The position numbers and the translations under genes were made by a program. From Phoebastria nigripes (Eukaryota; Chordata; Aves; Procellariiformes; Diomedeidae), in contig JAYKAV010002662.1 in assembly GCA_035582835.1 (NCBI GenBank), positions 2,240,911 to 2,304,910 on the forward strand: DNA of 64,000 bases, written 5' to 3'. A model generated the notes under the pieces. The model saw only the letters and a list, made by a program, of their open reading frames with translations. It was not told the DNA's origin and made no database searches. The number at the start of each line of letters is the position of its first letter. Within the stretch, counting starts at the first letter, position 1. Shown in pieces: positions 50,690 to 63,981 of this stretch.

Positions 50690-50790
50690 AAAAAAAAAAA
50701 AAAAAAAAAAAAAAAACCAAAAAAAAAAAAAAAACCCAAACCAAAAAAAAAAAAACCAAACCACCAAAATAATAACAACAAGAAAATAAA
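50690..50790 (+). repeat. Interrupted poly(A) tract
   Basis: About 60 bases of A runs broken by CC or CCC, then an AAC/AAT-rich tail. A degraded simple repeat. Confidence 0.9.
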
Positions 50791-51230
50791 CTCAAGTGCA
50801 ATCGGTTTGTTGTTCTGCTCCCGCAGACCCCATCGCACGCGAATGCGATGGCAAAGGAGAGGAGAAGCGCGGATGGGCTGTTCTGAATTAAAAATAACCC
50901 AGCCAAAAAAGCCACCGCAGGGAACCGTGACCTTTACTACTACTACAGGAAGAAAGCACGCTGCACCCTGCGTCTGGCTGGGTAGGTAGCGCTGCTTTGT
51001 AAGGCAGAATTCAAAATAAAAGTGGTGGGGAGAAAGGGAGATGGAGGGAAAAAAAAATGCGCCAAGAAAATCTTTAGATACCGCAAAAAAAAAAATAATG
51101 CCTTTTTCAGGAATAGTCCATTTTTCCCACCTTTAAGATGCAAAACTCTCATTCCTTTGGAAACCTCTTCCAGGGGGTGACCTTGAAATATGGGTTTGGG
51201 GGGGGGAGAAGCAGCTTAGTTTCTTGCAGA

Positions 51231-51314
51231 TTGTTGTTGTTGTTGCTGCTGCTATTACTATTATTATTACTATTATTATTATTATTACTATTATTATTAT
51301 TATTATTATTATTT
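51231..51314 (+). repeat. Compound TTG / CTG / ATT microsatellite
   Basis: Trinucleotide repeat that starts as TTG, passes through GCT and continues as ATT with ACT interruptions. The interruptions indicate an old, probably less length-variable locus. The open frames giving poly-Leu or poly-Ile here are artefacts of the repeat. Confidence 0.95.
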
Positions 51315-52045
51315 TGGAAGGGAAAGATAGTAGAGAGGATGCAGTTTCACTCATAGGCAGAGCTGGCCCCCCGGCAAAGCCGCAGCCTGGGGGTTCATCT
51401 TCCCACGCTATCCCGGAGTGCCGGGTGCTAGCGGTGATGCCACGGTGAAACCCACCCCTCAATCCTCCTGTTTTACACCCGTTTTCCTCCCAAACCACAT
51501 TTAATCCCAATGGAAAGACGCTGCTGCCCGTGACGGAGACTTCAGCTGCTGCTCACATACAGCAAAAACATCATTTGACCTAAANTGATCACTCAGTACT
51601 GAACTGTCCCCAAATCGATGACCAGAGGAGAGTTTCATGGCCACCNCTTTGCCCTCCCCCAGCAAAGTGACTGGAGCTGAGATTTTCACAAAAAAAAGTG
51701 GGTTTTGGTCCTTTCCTCTCTGCCGTGACCTCCCTGGGGTCAGCACATGCATCTTATAGAGGACACTCAAAATTTCTTAAATTTTGGGGAGTAGTGGCAT
51801 GAACTGGCGATGACACATCTTGAGCACGCATGCACATATCAGTGCAATTAAACACTTGTCATAAATTGGACAGTTAAAAAGAAAAAAAGCATCACACCTC
51901 GCTGAGGGTGTAAAATCAGGGAGCGACCCCGTGGGTCGGCAAACATCGGCGACCCTGAACTCTCTGTTTCCTTCTCTCCCTCTCCCCTATTTTTTTCCCC
52001 CTAAATGAAAGCACTTTGATTTTGCCGAGACAGGTGTTTCAGATA

Positions 52046-52093
52046 CAGCTTGAAAACTAATTAAATCATATCTGCAGCTTGAAAACTAATTAA
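52046..52093 (+). promoter_or_regulatory. 19-bp direct repeat with TAATTA cores
   Basis: cagcttgaaaactaattaa occurs perfectly at 52046-52064 and 52075-52093, a 29-base period. The palindrome ctattataatag follows at 52105-52116 and a gataattacaat motif after it. Each repeat carries a TAATTA homeodomain core. A short tandem duplication of a possible binding site; function is inference. Confidence 0.3.
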
Positions 52094-53721
52094 TCCTTTA
52101 TTCCCTATTATAATAGATAATTACAATGCATGATAGGAAATGACTTGTCAGGTTTTCTGTTTAAAATGCTCGCACTTTATGGAAAATAAAATGGGGGAAA
52201 TGGTTACAGGGCCTTCCCATCCTCCTGCAGCCCACCAACTGAGGCTGCTAAAAGGGGTTTTTTTTAGATGCAGCACAAACAAAAACTACAGTTACTGAAA
52301 ATCGCTTTGAGAATGAAAGACAACAGTAGGTCCGATTTCTCAGGTCGTTCTTGTTCATTTGAGTGTATGGTCAAGGGGCTACTGCTAGAGTCCAGCCCCC
52401 ATGCAAACAAAAGGATGAGTAAAACATTTGTCATTAAAATAACAAGCAAGGCAGGATTCAATGTGNGAGATGGGCAAAAGAGTTGCTCCTCCCTTCTTCC
52501 TCCAACGCATTTCTCGCACCAGGATTGCGTGAAGCCATTAATCCAGCGTCACCAGGAAGGGGAGCAAACACTCACAACCACCCATTGGCAAAGGCACCCC
52601 AGAACCCACCTCCCCCCCCAGATTTCTCTTAAATGCTCCAGCATCTTTACTCCCATTGCGAGATAAAAAGTGTGGGTGTGCTGAAAGTTTCCATAACTCC
52701 TTTGCAACAAAATTAAGTTTCCAGTCTTGCTCTGCCTCTTAGAAAAAAAAAAAGAGTTGAAAAGGTCCCAGTCCATCAGCTGAAAAACTACCATAATTCA
52801 AGGGATTAGGAGTTTTAAGCTACTGATGCACAGACCCTTAAGGATCCCAGGACTACTTGTGAAGGGTCTAGGAAAGCAGCAAATAAAAGCAACTCTATTG
52901 CCAATATTATTAAAAGGTGCTCCCCAAGATCTAGAAATCCTTAGTAAAAATGTGCAAAGGTCTGCAAAGCCACGTAGGATGAAACCCACCAGGTACCAAA
53001 AAACAAAGTCATGCCAAGAGCTGAATAAAATGAGATGACTCGATTTGCACTCAACAGAATGCAGCCTACCACAGAAACAGCCCGGACAACCATTTTCCCC
53101 CAGAACCCCAAACTAATCTCAGTCTTTNTGTGTTCACTTTTCCTTTCTCCTCTACCTGGTTGCTATTCTGCAAACTTCATGACCTTGATGCAGCTCCACG
53201 CTGTCATACACTCCTGTTTTGGGGAAGCAAGGAAAAAAATAAGGGCAAGTGATCCTGCTCCTTGCTTCTTTTGTTTTACACCTTCAGTTTGGTGTTTTTT
53301 TTCTTTTAGAAACAGATTTTTCTAAAGCACCCAAAGGTGAGAAGCACCTTTCAAAACCACCCAGCTCTCCCCTGGGTTCACAGGAGGTCCCCCTCCAAAC
53401 TCCCTCCACGTCCTCAATTCCCCCTGAGCAGCACCAAAAAACGACCGCTGCTGTATAAAATGATCAAAAATACAGGCAAGGTTGTCTTCTTTCCAAGGAA
53501 ACTCTTTGCTGTTCAGGAGAATCTCCAGAACCATGTGTACCTGGCAGCGGGGAGAAGGATGACACAAGCAATTAGTGCCATGGACAAAGATCTTCAGCAC
53601 GTTCTGGTGCCAAACACGCTTATCGTATAGTCCCTTAGCAAGATATCCTTGGGAGCAATCACCCAGAGATTGATTGAGGCCCTGTATACCGTATTAATGA
53701 GGTTAATTATAAACTCTGTTA

Positions 53722-53735
53722 CCAGCAGGGGGACT
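53722..53735 (+). promoter_or_regulatory. CTCF-like motif
   Basis: CCAGCAGGGGGACT matches the CTCF core consensus CCASYAGRKGGCRS except at the twelfth position (A for C) and the last. It is a single motif without supporting context, so occupancy is unknown. Confidence 0.3.
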
Positions 53736-56700
53736 AAAGGGCGTGAAAACAACTCAAAAGGGCCAGCTCCCCTCTTCCCTGCCCAGGGAAGGTGTAATCC
53801 AGCTTGGTTTTCTCTTTCTCCATGGGGATGACCAAATTGGATGGCCACATCCAATAGCAGATTTGGATCACACCTCATCCCAGCAGAAAGCATCCCCTGC
53901 CGNCAACATGTCCAAACCAACTCCTCCGTCTCCTCCTTCCCTCCTAAAATAGCGCCCACCCTGCAAGCCACAGCTTTCNGACCCGAAAAGGTCAATACAT
54001 TACCCAATTTTACAACCGATGGTCTGTCACCAACAGGATGAATACGGAAGAAGATTTGGGGAGGGGGANGCGGAAAGAAAAGAGGGGAAATGGGTTTTAA
54101 ATCAAGACAATCAATTGCTTCAGTATTTGTTCATATATTAGATTAGTAGACTCGGAGGCAATTAAGCATCTTTGACAAGAGGATGCCCCGTGGCAAAGCT
54201 TACCCTGCTCCTCCTGACGCTTATGAGGGAAGGATGGAAGGGAGGGAGGAGACTCCTAACTATTTCAGGTTATTTTGTGATAAAAGAAGAAGGTATTTAG
54301 AAAGTTTGCACAACAGGTTAAAATATTAATTTGGAACTAATCCTTTGCATTTATCACTTTCCTTTAGAAATATGAATTTTAAGTAATGAAACTAATGCTG
54401 TGTATGAATGAAGAATATTAGAGAGAAATTAAACCCTCCGCCTTATTTTGCCTATACGGATATCTTTTCTGATTTTCACCTCAACCCAAACTGATACTCT
54501 TCTAATAATATTTAATGAAACCTATAATGGGAAGATGTGTTTCTTCAAGCATTAAATCACCTGAGGGTACTTAAACTGACCTTTTATACATACTAGAGCC
54601 TATAAAAAAAAAATCTCATCTCTTCACCTACTTCCGACTTTGTTTTCATTGCTATTCTCAGCATCTCATAGACTTTTCTACCTATGCAACAAATACACCC
54701 TCCAAAGCCACTGAAGCATATTTGGGTATGGATTCAAAATACAACTGAGGTTATCTCCTAGTTTTTATCACTCAAGTACAGCTCTCCCTCCACTTTGGTA
54801 TTACTTAATCTCCACCACAATCCTAAACCTGTTTTTCACCCAAACACTCATTTCCTACTCTTTCAGTAATTAAGGTTGCAATGGAACAGCCTGGCAGCAC
54901 TTAATGCTGTTTTTATTAATGCTGTAATGACTCAAGTTACAAGATATTGAGCCNTTTTCATGTTTTTGCAAATGAGGCTAAGGGTTCCCCCCGCTGCTGC
55001 GGGGTTTCTGGTTCTCCATATTCCTATTCAACGTATCTTTTACATTCCAGTGCAACACAGGCATTTCTAAGGAAGGCAGAGTCCGAAAGGCTTGCCAATT
55101 GAACTATATAGTCTGGGCACTGAAAAAGATTTTTCAAAACTAATTATATTATAGCCTTGATTTTTTAGTGTCCAATTTTGGGACCTTAAAGGGTCCCAAT
55201 TTTCTGAGAGAGCACCAGCTCTTTATCCACTGAACATAAACCCCTTTAAAAAGATACCTCTACTTTCTAAGCCTCTGAAGGCACCGACAGTACTTGCAAG
55301 ACACTGGCCCAACATCTTGCTGTTATGCTGAGAGATACTCAGTGGCATCTCTTTTGGTCAGTAGTAGTAACATTTTCTTTAAGGAAACTTTGAAGCGGTT
55401 TCAGGCAAGTTACAAGACATATTAAAAATGACACGCCATCTGCTTCCCAATGTGATGTTTTGCATTGTGTAACTAAACCAATTTAAGAACTGAAGTCTAT
55501 TTGACATCTAATTAGTCTGTTTGGTAGCCTGATCACTTGTAGATGTTTTGGAAGGGAAGAAGCACTCTAACAATCTTGATCTTTTTTTATAAAGAAAACA
55601 ATTAAAAATAATTAGTCACAGAACTGTTTTTCCTTCCTAAATATTTTCATTTTCCCCATTTAGGAATCAAGGCATATGTTTCTCCCATGCCACCCTCTTA
55701 TTTCTGGTAGAATGTAAATCTAGCCATCCTTTTTTGGGTACCACAATCACAGAGCTTTACCAGAGCCCTGGAAAAGGGAGAGGAACATTCACTGGGTTGC
55801 AGAATCAAAGGCTCCATCATCAGCGCCCAACATCACACGGCGATTNGCCAGGTCATTCGTTTGCTTGCTTAAGTTAACAGTATGTCTCAGGAAATGCGTG
55901 GTCACCTCAAGAGTGATTTATCCTAGCAGGGTAACACTAGGGTATAAAAGTGGTAGGCGCAATCCAAACAGAAACAAAACAACTCATACCAGAGCATTTA
56001 AAATTCAAAGTCTAGACTCCAGCTTGCATACTGCTCCAGCTTCCTCACATGCTACACCAGCGCAAAGAGGAGGAACGCAGACAGCTAGCAAGGTGCCACA
56101 TCTTAAAATATCAAAGCAGGTCAAACTCAAAATCAGAAGTACCTGCTGGCATCCACTCACCACGGATAGGGACGTTCAGATTTACGTATCCATTGGGAAT
56201 GCCCAGCAAGAAATGGTTAACGAGCATCTTTACTAGGGACAACCTGCATGGTAGTCATACCAAGGAGAAATGACTATTTTTAATGCATGAGCAGATGATG
56301 GAGAAGGAAGTGCACACAACATCTCCAGAAGCATTTCAAACNTGTCTTGTAGAAATCAAAGACAACAGTTTCCAGCACTGCGGACTCACTGCATGCACCC
56401 ACACACGAAATGCAGACGCACGCCAGAACACCAGAGACAACATTTGATTCCAGCGTCAGCCATGAACAACAGCGCGCAGAAGCACAACGCGTTGCTCCAC
56501 ACACCATTCCCCCAGGAAAAAAGCAGGGGGGGAAAATCAAGCGGTTTTAACCCATGACATTTATGTCATACATTCGTACCCTGATGGATCAGTTGGGGAA
56601 GTTAATGACAAGATCCGGAGCCTTTCCCAGGAGCAGTCACCTCCAGCCATGCTGGGAGCTCCCATCCCACCTCTATTTGGAGACAACCCCAACCCCAGTC

Positions 56701-59377
56701 TCTGCCCACAAACCACACCTGCTGCACGCCCTACATGTACGGGGTTTGGAGATATTTTGGGTAGGGAGGGAAGAACCACAATTAGTCAAGGGTAACAGTT
56801 GGAGGGAGGGTCAGATCAGGTCACTCACAGAGGATGTTGTTCCTGGAACCGCTGGAGTTACGGTTTGCAACCTTTATCAGCTCCTGCAATGAAATACGAC
56901 CACTCTTCTGGCCGGTCTTGTTTTCCGAGTTTTATTTTCTATTGTTCTGTACTAAGCAACTGTCGGCCCTTATCAGCACCACCCCAGTCCCGCTTGTTTT
57001 CCTGTTACCTTCCCTTGTATCACACTGGTTTTTCAGCCTTGTCTGGACAGGCATTTTGGAAGGTGTGATGAGTTTGATAGCCTGATCTAATTACCGCCTT
57101 CCCAAAACAAGTCAAAAAGAAGAAGAAAGAAGGAGAAAAAAAAAAAGACCATTTCAGTTAGTTAAACATGCTGCTACCCAAGAAAAGAACTGGAAGGAGA
57201 CTGGGGAATTTGCTAACTTTCACTCGACAGCGGAGCAGAGCTGCTTTCAATATGCCATATTGACTTACCGCTGCTGGAGGCACAATAAAGGCAGACCTTG
57301 GAGTCAATGCGGGCTCCTGCGGCTCTGTGTAAACTCCGCTTAAAATGTATTTCAAGGAACTTGATCTATTGACATGGCAACTGTGAAAACTTGAGTCCAT
57401 TTGAAATTTAAATAGCATTTCCACCCCTCTCTAAATGCCAGCCGCGGGGTGGGCCCCACGGCCGTTGTGTGGAAAATGCTTTCACTGGAAGACATCTCCC
57501 CCAACAGAATGCCTCCAGACACAACTGCTCTCCTCAAAAGCAGCCAGCACAACTGATTGGGACCCCTTTTTGATGCAAATTCATATTATTCTGTTGGGGA
57601 ACAGCAGGTGTTCAGCCATGCTTTCCTTTAGAAAAATTAGGACCTTGCTTTCTCCCCCTCCTTCTTGCACTTGGCTCCCGGTTAGCTTCAACCGCTCTCA
57701 CCCTCGGCACACACTTGGGTGCCTCCTGGGCTGTGAAGTACAAATCAGCGCTATTCAGGAACAGGACAGTGTCCGCTGTCGATCTGTAAATATGACTTTT
57801 ATTACACACGACAAAAGCTACATGGCAAATGCCCGCAGCAGAGCATGCCGAGTCTTGCCGGCGTGGTGAGCACAAGTCCTCTTTACCACTGCGTGGCCGT
57901 TTGGACCCAGTGTGGCACGACTGGAGGTTAAAATACAGGGGAAGCATTTCACAACCAATTTCATTTGACTTATGGAGCTGGACTACCAGGAGCCTTACCA
58001 GCAATCACACGACATAAGTAATTTACTCCAACTTTAGGAAAGGGTCACAAGCAAATAAAATNGGTCGCTGTTGAGTATCTCAAGGTCACTGTGGTCTATA
58101 TAAAAGATGTGTGAAACCTGCCTGCCCACCCAGGGAGCACAAGCTAGCCCCAGGAAGGTGCCAGTGGATGGTGCTGTTGGGGAATTATGCGTGTCACTCA
58201 ACAAAAAGCAGTATTGAAAGGTATGAAACAGGACCCAGCTCTCACTGTAGTAGGAACCATTCAAGCACATAAGGAAAGGTTCCTGCCCTTCCTCCCTCTC
58301 TGCCACCCCGTCATTTGCAATTTAATTTGAGAAGAAACAATGGAAAGGGAGCGCGATAGAGATAAGAACACAAATCCACAACAAGACACACAGATAATGT
58401 GATTTTACACAGGCACCATCTAAAATTCATGGGGTTTGGAAAGTTAAAACCCTCAGCCTCCTATGGAACTGTATCTCCACGAGTCCCTAAATTATCTATC
58501 TGAGCAAATCAAAAGGGCCTTTCTCCTAGCATGTGTGAATACCAANTCTCTGTAGGATCCCTGGAGTCTTAAAGAACAATTTGGAGGAAAAAGAAGCGTC
58601 TTCATGGACCCATTTAAGGAGCACATGAAAGAGCAGCCGAGGACGCCCGCAGGAGAGCCAGACAAATGGATGATTAAGGCTGGCATCGTCCGAGTGATGC
58701 GGCAAAGCACCACATCACCTAAGTGACCAGAGAGAGAGCCGCGAAGAATCTTTAAAGATGAGGAAAAGGAGCTTAAAAAAGATCATGCGATACTGGGGAT
58801 GGAGGAAACGTTGAAAGGGGGAAGGAAAGGCTGGGGGGGATGTTCACAGAGGTGATGCAGAGGGAATGGCTGGAGGGTTGGTGGCTGGAGAGGCCAAAGG
58901 AGCAAATGCCAGGAGCCTAGACATGGGAGAGTATATAGCATTTGCCCATCACTGCTACTTACTTTAAAAACTGAAAATTAAAAAAAAAACAACAAAAAGG
59001 ATGGAAATCTATGTCTGACGTCTTCTACTCAAGCCTCAACTGAAACCTGCCATTTGCAGTTGAAAGCGCCTATTAAAAAGTTACATAACTAACATTTCAT
59101 CTGACTACATTTAAAATACCGTCACTTCAGTCCTCTTCAATAATAAAAAGGGAGGGGGATGAGTGATAAACCTAAGTGATTTTATTTCAGCTCTTCAAAG
59201 TCAAAACAAAAACCATGAAACTTCTGGGAATATTAGTGCAATTTAAGCCTTAAATTCCTAATTTGAGACCCTTTTATTTAAGCATAATGTAAGACAGACA
59301 TCTGAAGTTATAAAATCACAAGACACTTCCAGCAAATTTGCCAGTTTTTATTGCCTGTAATGATCATTGTCTCTATT

Positions 59378-60405
59378 ATGTTGTGGTGAATGGAGTTAAA
59401 TCCAGTTGGCGGCTGGTCACAAGTGGTGTTCCCCAGGGCTCAGTATTGGGGCCAGTTCTGTTTAATCCAGCTTTATCAATGATCTGGATGAGGGGATCGA
59501 GTGNNCCCTCAGTAAGTTTGCAGAAGACACCAAGTTGGGCAGGAGTGTTGATCTGCTCGAGGGTAGGAAGGCTCTGCAGAGGGACCCAGACAGGCTGGAC
59601 CGATGGGCCGAGGCCAACTGTATGAGGTTCAACAAGGCNNAGTGCNNGGTCCTGCACTTGGGTCACAACAACCCCATGCAACGCTACAGGCTTGGGGAAG
59701 AGTGGCTGGAAAGCTGCCTGGCGGAAAAGNACCTGGGGGTGTTGGTTGACAGCCAGCTGAAAATAAGCCAGCAGTGTGCCCAGGTGGCCAAGAAGGCCAA
59801 CAGCATCCTGGCCTGTATCAGAAATAGTGTGACCAGCAGGACTAGGGAAGTGATCNTCCCCCTGTACTCGGCACTGGTGAGGCTGCACCTCGAATACTGT
59901 GTTCAGTTTTGGGCCCCTCACTGCAAGAAGGACATTGAGGTGCTGGAGTGTGTCCAGAGAAGGGCAACGAAGCTGGTGAAGGGTCTGGAGAGCAAGTCTT
60001 ATAAGGAGNGGCTGAGGGAACTGGGGTTGTTTAGCCTGGAGAACAGGAGGCTGAGGGGAGACCTTATTGCTCTCTACAACTACCTGAAAGGAGGTTGTAG
60101 CGAGGTGGGTGTTGCTTTCTTCTCCCAAGTAACAAGCGATAGGACAAGAGGAAATGGCCTCAAGTTGTTCCAGGGGAGGTTTAGATTGGATATTAGGAAA
60201 AGCTTCTTCACCGAAAGGGTTGTCAAGCATTGGAACAGGCTGCCCAGGGAAGTGGTGGAGTCACCATATCTGGAGGTATTTAAAAGATGCGTAGATGTGG
60301 TACTTAGGGACATGGTTTAGCTGTGGACTTGGCAGTGCTAGGTTAATGGTTGGACTTGATGATCTTAAAGGTCTTTTCCAAACTAAACGATTCTATGATT
60401 CTATT
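59378..60405 (+). mobile_element. CR1 LINE fragment, longest copy
   Basis: About 1.0 kb of CR1. It starts within the reverse-transcriptase domain ([10 protein letters not shown], then [17 protein letters not shown]) and runs to the ORF2 end and 3'UTR. A frameshift near 59470 separates this block from the rest, which continues as [11 protein letters not shown]. The catalytic FADD motif therefore reads FAED. From 59535 to 60320 the frame is open for 261 codons, apart from Ns, with [45 protein letters not shown] and [14 protein letters not shown]. The 3'UTR ends in the octamers attctatg and attctatt. It is 5'-truncated, frameshifted and changed at the active site, so inactive, but younger-looking than the other copies. 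Confidence 0.97.
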
Positions 60406-60615
60406 ATGGGCTCCAGTTAGGACTCTATTATGCTGGACTCTTTACAAAATACAATCCGTACCATTAAAAGTCTACCTGGCTGGCTTACAGCAGGTTGGAT
60501 TATACAAAGAAGAAAAGCTAATAAAGAACTGAAAGGTTTGAAAGTCTTCTCTTTAAAAGAAAATAAAGAAAATTTTAATCAAACAGACCATTACTCAGTG
60601 GTTATAACTGCAATG

Positions 60616-60680
60616 CTTTTTTATATATATTGATATTNTTTTTATATTTTTATTTATATATTCATATATATATAATTTTT
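60616..60680 (+). repeat. AT-rich low-complexity tract
   Basis: Alternating TATA and T runs with a single N at 60638, directly downstream of the CR1 flank. Confidence 0.85.
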
Positions 60681-63404
60681 CCCCTCATTTGTAAAAAGCT
60701 CAGGCAGGTCCTCTTCGGTGTAGATACACAACCAGAGCCCACAGAAGCAGTCCCAGCAGTTTAGCAGACACGAAGCACACGGACTGAGGAATTAATCCGC
60801 CAAGAGCTGCCCACAGCACTAACACTAAAGTGACAATCAAATGTTCAGTAGTGAAAGCTGAGATTTTTTTTTTTTCCTTTCTTCTCAGCCATACAGTCAT
60901 AAAGCAAAAGCAGGCATATGCTGATGCAAACTAACCAGTTTCAAACAACATCAAACTTTTAGCTCTTATTTTCCACCAAGCGATCAACGCTCAACCTTTC
61001 CACGGCTCCACTTGAAACAATATATTCTTATTGCAGCAAGAGAAGACCCATCTCTGTAATGGCACAGCACTTCTCAAAGTGAGGAAAAAAAGGCAGAAAA
61101 CTAAGTAAAAACAATTTTTGAGCACATACAAAGGGTTATGCCGCTAATACTCTTCAAGATGAATGGATATACAGCATTTCCAGCAACGCCCTGGTCTGCC
61201 AGGAGGATGGCTTCTCCTGTGACCAGCACGCATGGAAAAGATGCGGGAAGAAACTCAGATTGTCAGACAGAAACGTGGGATATAAATGCAATACTGAAAG
61301 TAGAGGGGGTTTTTTCACTAACTGTAAAAAAATGTAGGAAAAATACTTGTGTACCCATCATTTCATATGCCTGGCTAAATATCCTTTAACAAATTAAAAC
61401 TCTAAAAGACACGTTGAATCAAAGTCAATGTCAAAGCACAATGCTTGACATTTGTTTTCCAAAAATTAGTTATTGGCAGCATCTAAAATGCACTGTCACA
61501 CCAGAATTACAGCCATATAATTCACTTTTTAGCTGCTCAGAAACAGGGATAACAAAAACGTATTGGCCAGTCACACCACGGTTCGTACTAACAACATTGC
61601 CGACATCTGATGTAGCTTCATTCTGCCTTTGGCAGAAGTTTGGAGTTTCATTCTTGAAGTTGTATAATAGATACTTTTGATTTGTGATTGAATGGAAGAT
61701 TATAATCAACCTTGGGACATTCACTTGCTCATGGAATAAAGCCACCCAGTCCACTATAAATATTTATAATTTTTTCCACATTTGTTAGTATAATTAAAGG
61801 GAATGAAATTCAATGCAACAGTTGGGGGAGGGAGGGAAGTAAAACCTGTTATTTACAGTGTCCTTTAAAATTAAATGTATAGACATTAATTGCTTATTAT
61901 ACACACTGTTATTCAACCAGCAACACACAGAAAACTGAGCCAAAGAGAAGAGCCTGCTGCTTATAAAAACCCTGCAATAATTTGTCCCAACCGGTCATTC
62001 AGACAAGAAAAGACACAGGGCATCTTGTTCGCTTCATTTGTGCCAGCAGCGAATATAAGATGCTACCGCAGCAGCACGGTATCGTTTTACACACCACAGC
62101 ACCCGCGTGAATGACTGTGCAGTGTCAGATGCTACCAGCCCGATTTAGGAGTATTTTATACCGCTACGTCNCAGGCAAGGTAAATACAATATCGGCCCCG
62201 TTATCACTATATATAAACCACCTANGAGCGCCTGGCAGAAATGCAAGGGCACAGAGTGGTTAGGAAAATGCTGGTTCCAGCTCCATCCCTGCTGCTGCTC
62301 CTCTTGGAGGGGAAAAAAAAAAAAAAACAACCAAACCCACACCCATCACCTGGGAACTAAATTTGCAAAGGCAAACCACCAGCTTGCCACAAGCTGAGAA
62401 ATTCAAAGTTTACACTGCAGTTCCCGAGGAGTTGCTCCCATTTTCAAGAGGGTCAAATATTTTGGCTTAGAGGTTTTTAAAGCTTGTCTTCAGCGAGAAG
62501 AAGGGGGATTTTATTCTGGTTCTGTCACCTATTCATTCTTTCTTTAATAATACATGCTTCTGTTAAAAAGGGCAGCGCACTATTTTTAGACTATCCCATA
62601 ACATATAAGAAAGCATCAGCTAGTTTTTTTTAAGCCTGGTACCACAAAGGTTCGGGAGTCTGGAAAAATGGGGCACAGGTAGGAGTTAATCCCAGGTTGC
62701 AGGGAAGGATTTGCAGGCTAGGTGAGAAAGCACCAAAAACGTGCCCGGCTTTCTTCGACTCTTCTCAAACCTGAAATGTGCCGACACAAAAGTAGGGAGA
62801 GAAAGAAAGAAAACAAAACCACTGAAGTGCTATTGCTTGGAAACCACTTTAATGAAAGCCACTGCAGAGTATGACAAGATACCTAACCTACGCTGACAGG
62901 GAAAACAGGCAAATCAAATCCACACAGCCACTTTTACATGCCCTCTGCTACAAAAATAGCTGGATGATAACCATTTCGCAGCTGAAGACGTTTGCAGGAT
63001 CCAACACCTCTCTGAATCTAAAGACTGCTGCTGTACGTGGAGGAAACCCTTCTGGAAGCATCAGCTTTGAGGCAGGAAGATCCTTCCTGACTGCCACTGT
63101 AAAGGACGAAGAGCTTATTGGAATTAAGGGATGTCTCAGTCCCTTCCCAATAAAATACTAGTTCTTCTTATTTGCTTTGTTACAAATAGGCTTAGCTTTC
63201 TTTTCCCCCCCCGCCTCTTTTCAACACAGGAGCCTGGTGCAGAGATCTGTTTCTAAAGGATGCTGCCTCTGTATTCATTTTTAGGAGACCCGTGGGGAGG
63301 AGTCCCACCTCACTCCCCAGCCTCCATCAGTTCAACGCCCTGGGAAGGGGAGCGGGAGAAGACCACAGTCTCTCTCATTTCCCTCAAATTTCATTCCTCT
63401 GGAG

Positions 63405-63411
63405 AAAAAAG

Positions 63412-63446
<35 letters not shown>
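63405..63446 (+). repeat. A-rich tract
   Basis: Six A, one G, then 33 A, then GAG. No upstream polyadenylation signal or retrocopy was seen. Confidence 0.9.
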
Positions 63447-63447
<1 letters not shown>

Positions 63448-63981
63448 TGTTTCTCCTTTTGGCACTGAAACTGAACTCCTGTCCTGGGATTTGATAAGCA
63501 ATGCTGAGTTAGGCTGATAAAGTCCTGACTCCAGCTGCAAAGGCAGGGCAGTCAGGCACCAGGCTCTACAGCAGGATCACATCCAAAACAATACACATGG
63601 AAAAGGTCAGTGCTCCAACCTTTCATTAAACCCTTCCTAGAGCCCAGCGCAGTTTGCTTGCTGGATATAACAGCATCCCCAAAAACCGTGTCAGTGATAC
63701 ACAAGCTTTAAAGCAGATCTCTGAACCCAAAAAATAAATGCCAAGTCAGATGCAGCTACATATGCCAAGGGACTTTTTGCTCAAATAAACCTAAATGCAT
63801 TTTAAACCTGCTCTGTTGGATAACTGTGTCCATCCAGCACTCCAGACCTCCTCATTGCCCACCTGGATGGATTCTTGTACCGTTACAGGGAATATCACTT
63901 GTTTCTTCCCCACAAGAACACTGAGAAGCTAAAAAAGATTATAGCATCTTTAGAAAGCCCAATGACAAATGGGTAAACTGG

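Larger units (their letters stand above)
48301..59377. other. Intron 1 segment without recognised genes
   Basis: Largely AT-rich unique sequence. It holds A/C-interrupted A tracts (50690-50790), a TTG/ATT microsatellite (51231-51314), a TAATTA direct repeat (52046-52093), a CTCF-like motif (53722-53735) and a short CA tract near 50430. No exon, RNA gene or further transposon is recognised. Confidence 0.7.

Noticed and set aside
50599..50915. Phe-rich minus-strand open frames
   Set aside because: They are translations of the A-rich simple repeat and have no coding character.
51133..51510. Ile- and Leu-rich open frames
   Set aside because: They come from the trinucleotide microsatellite.
59376..60230. 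284-codon minus-strand open frame
   Set aside because: It is the antisense of the CR1 ORF2. The plus strand carries the recognisable LINE protein.
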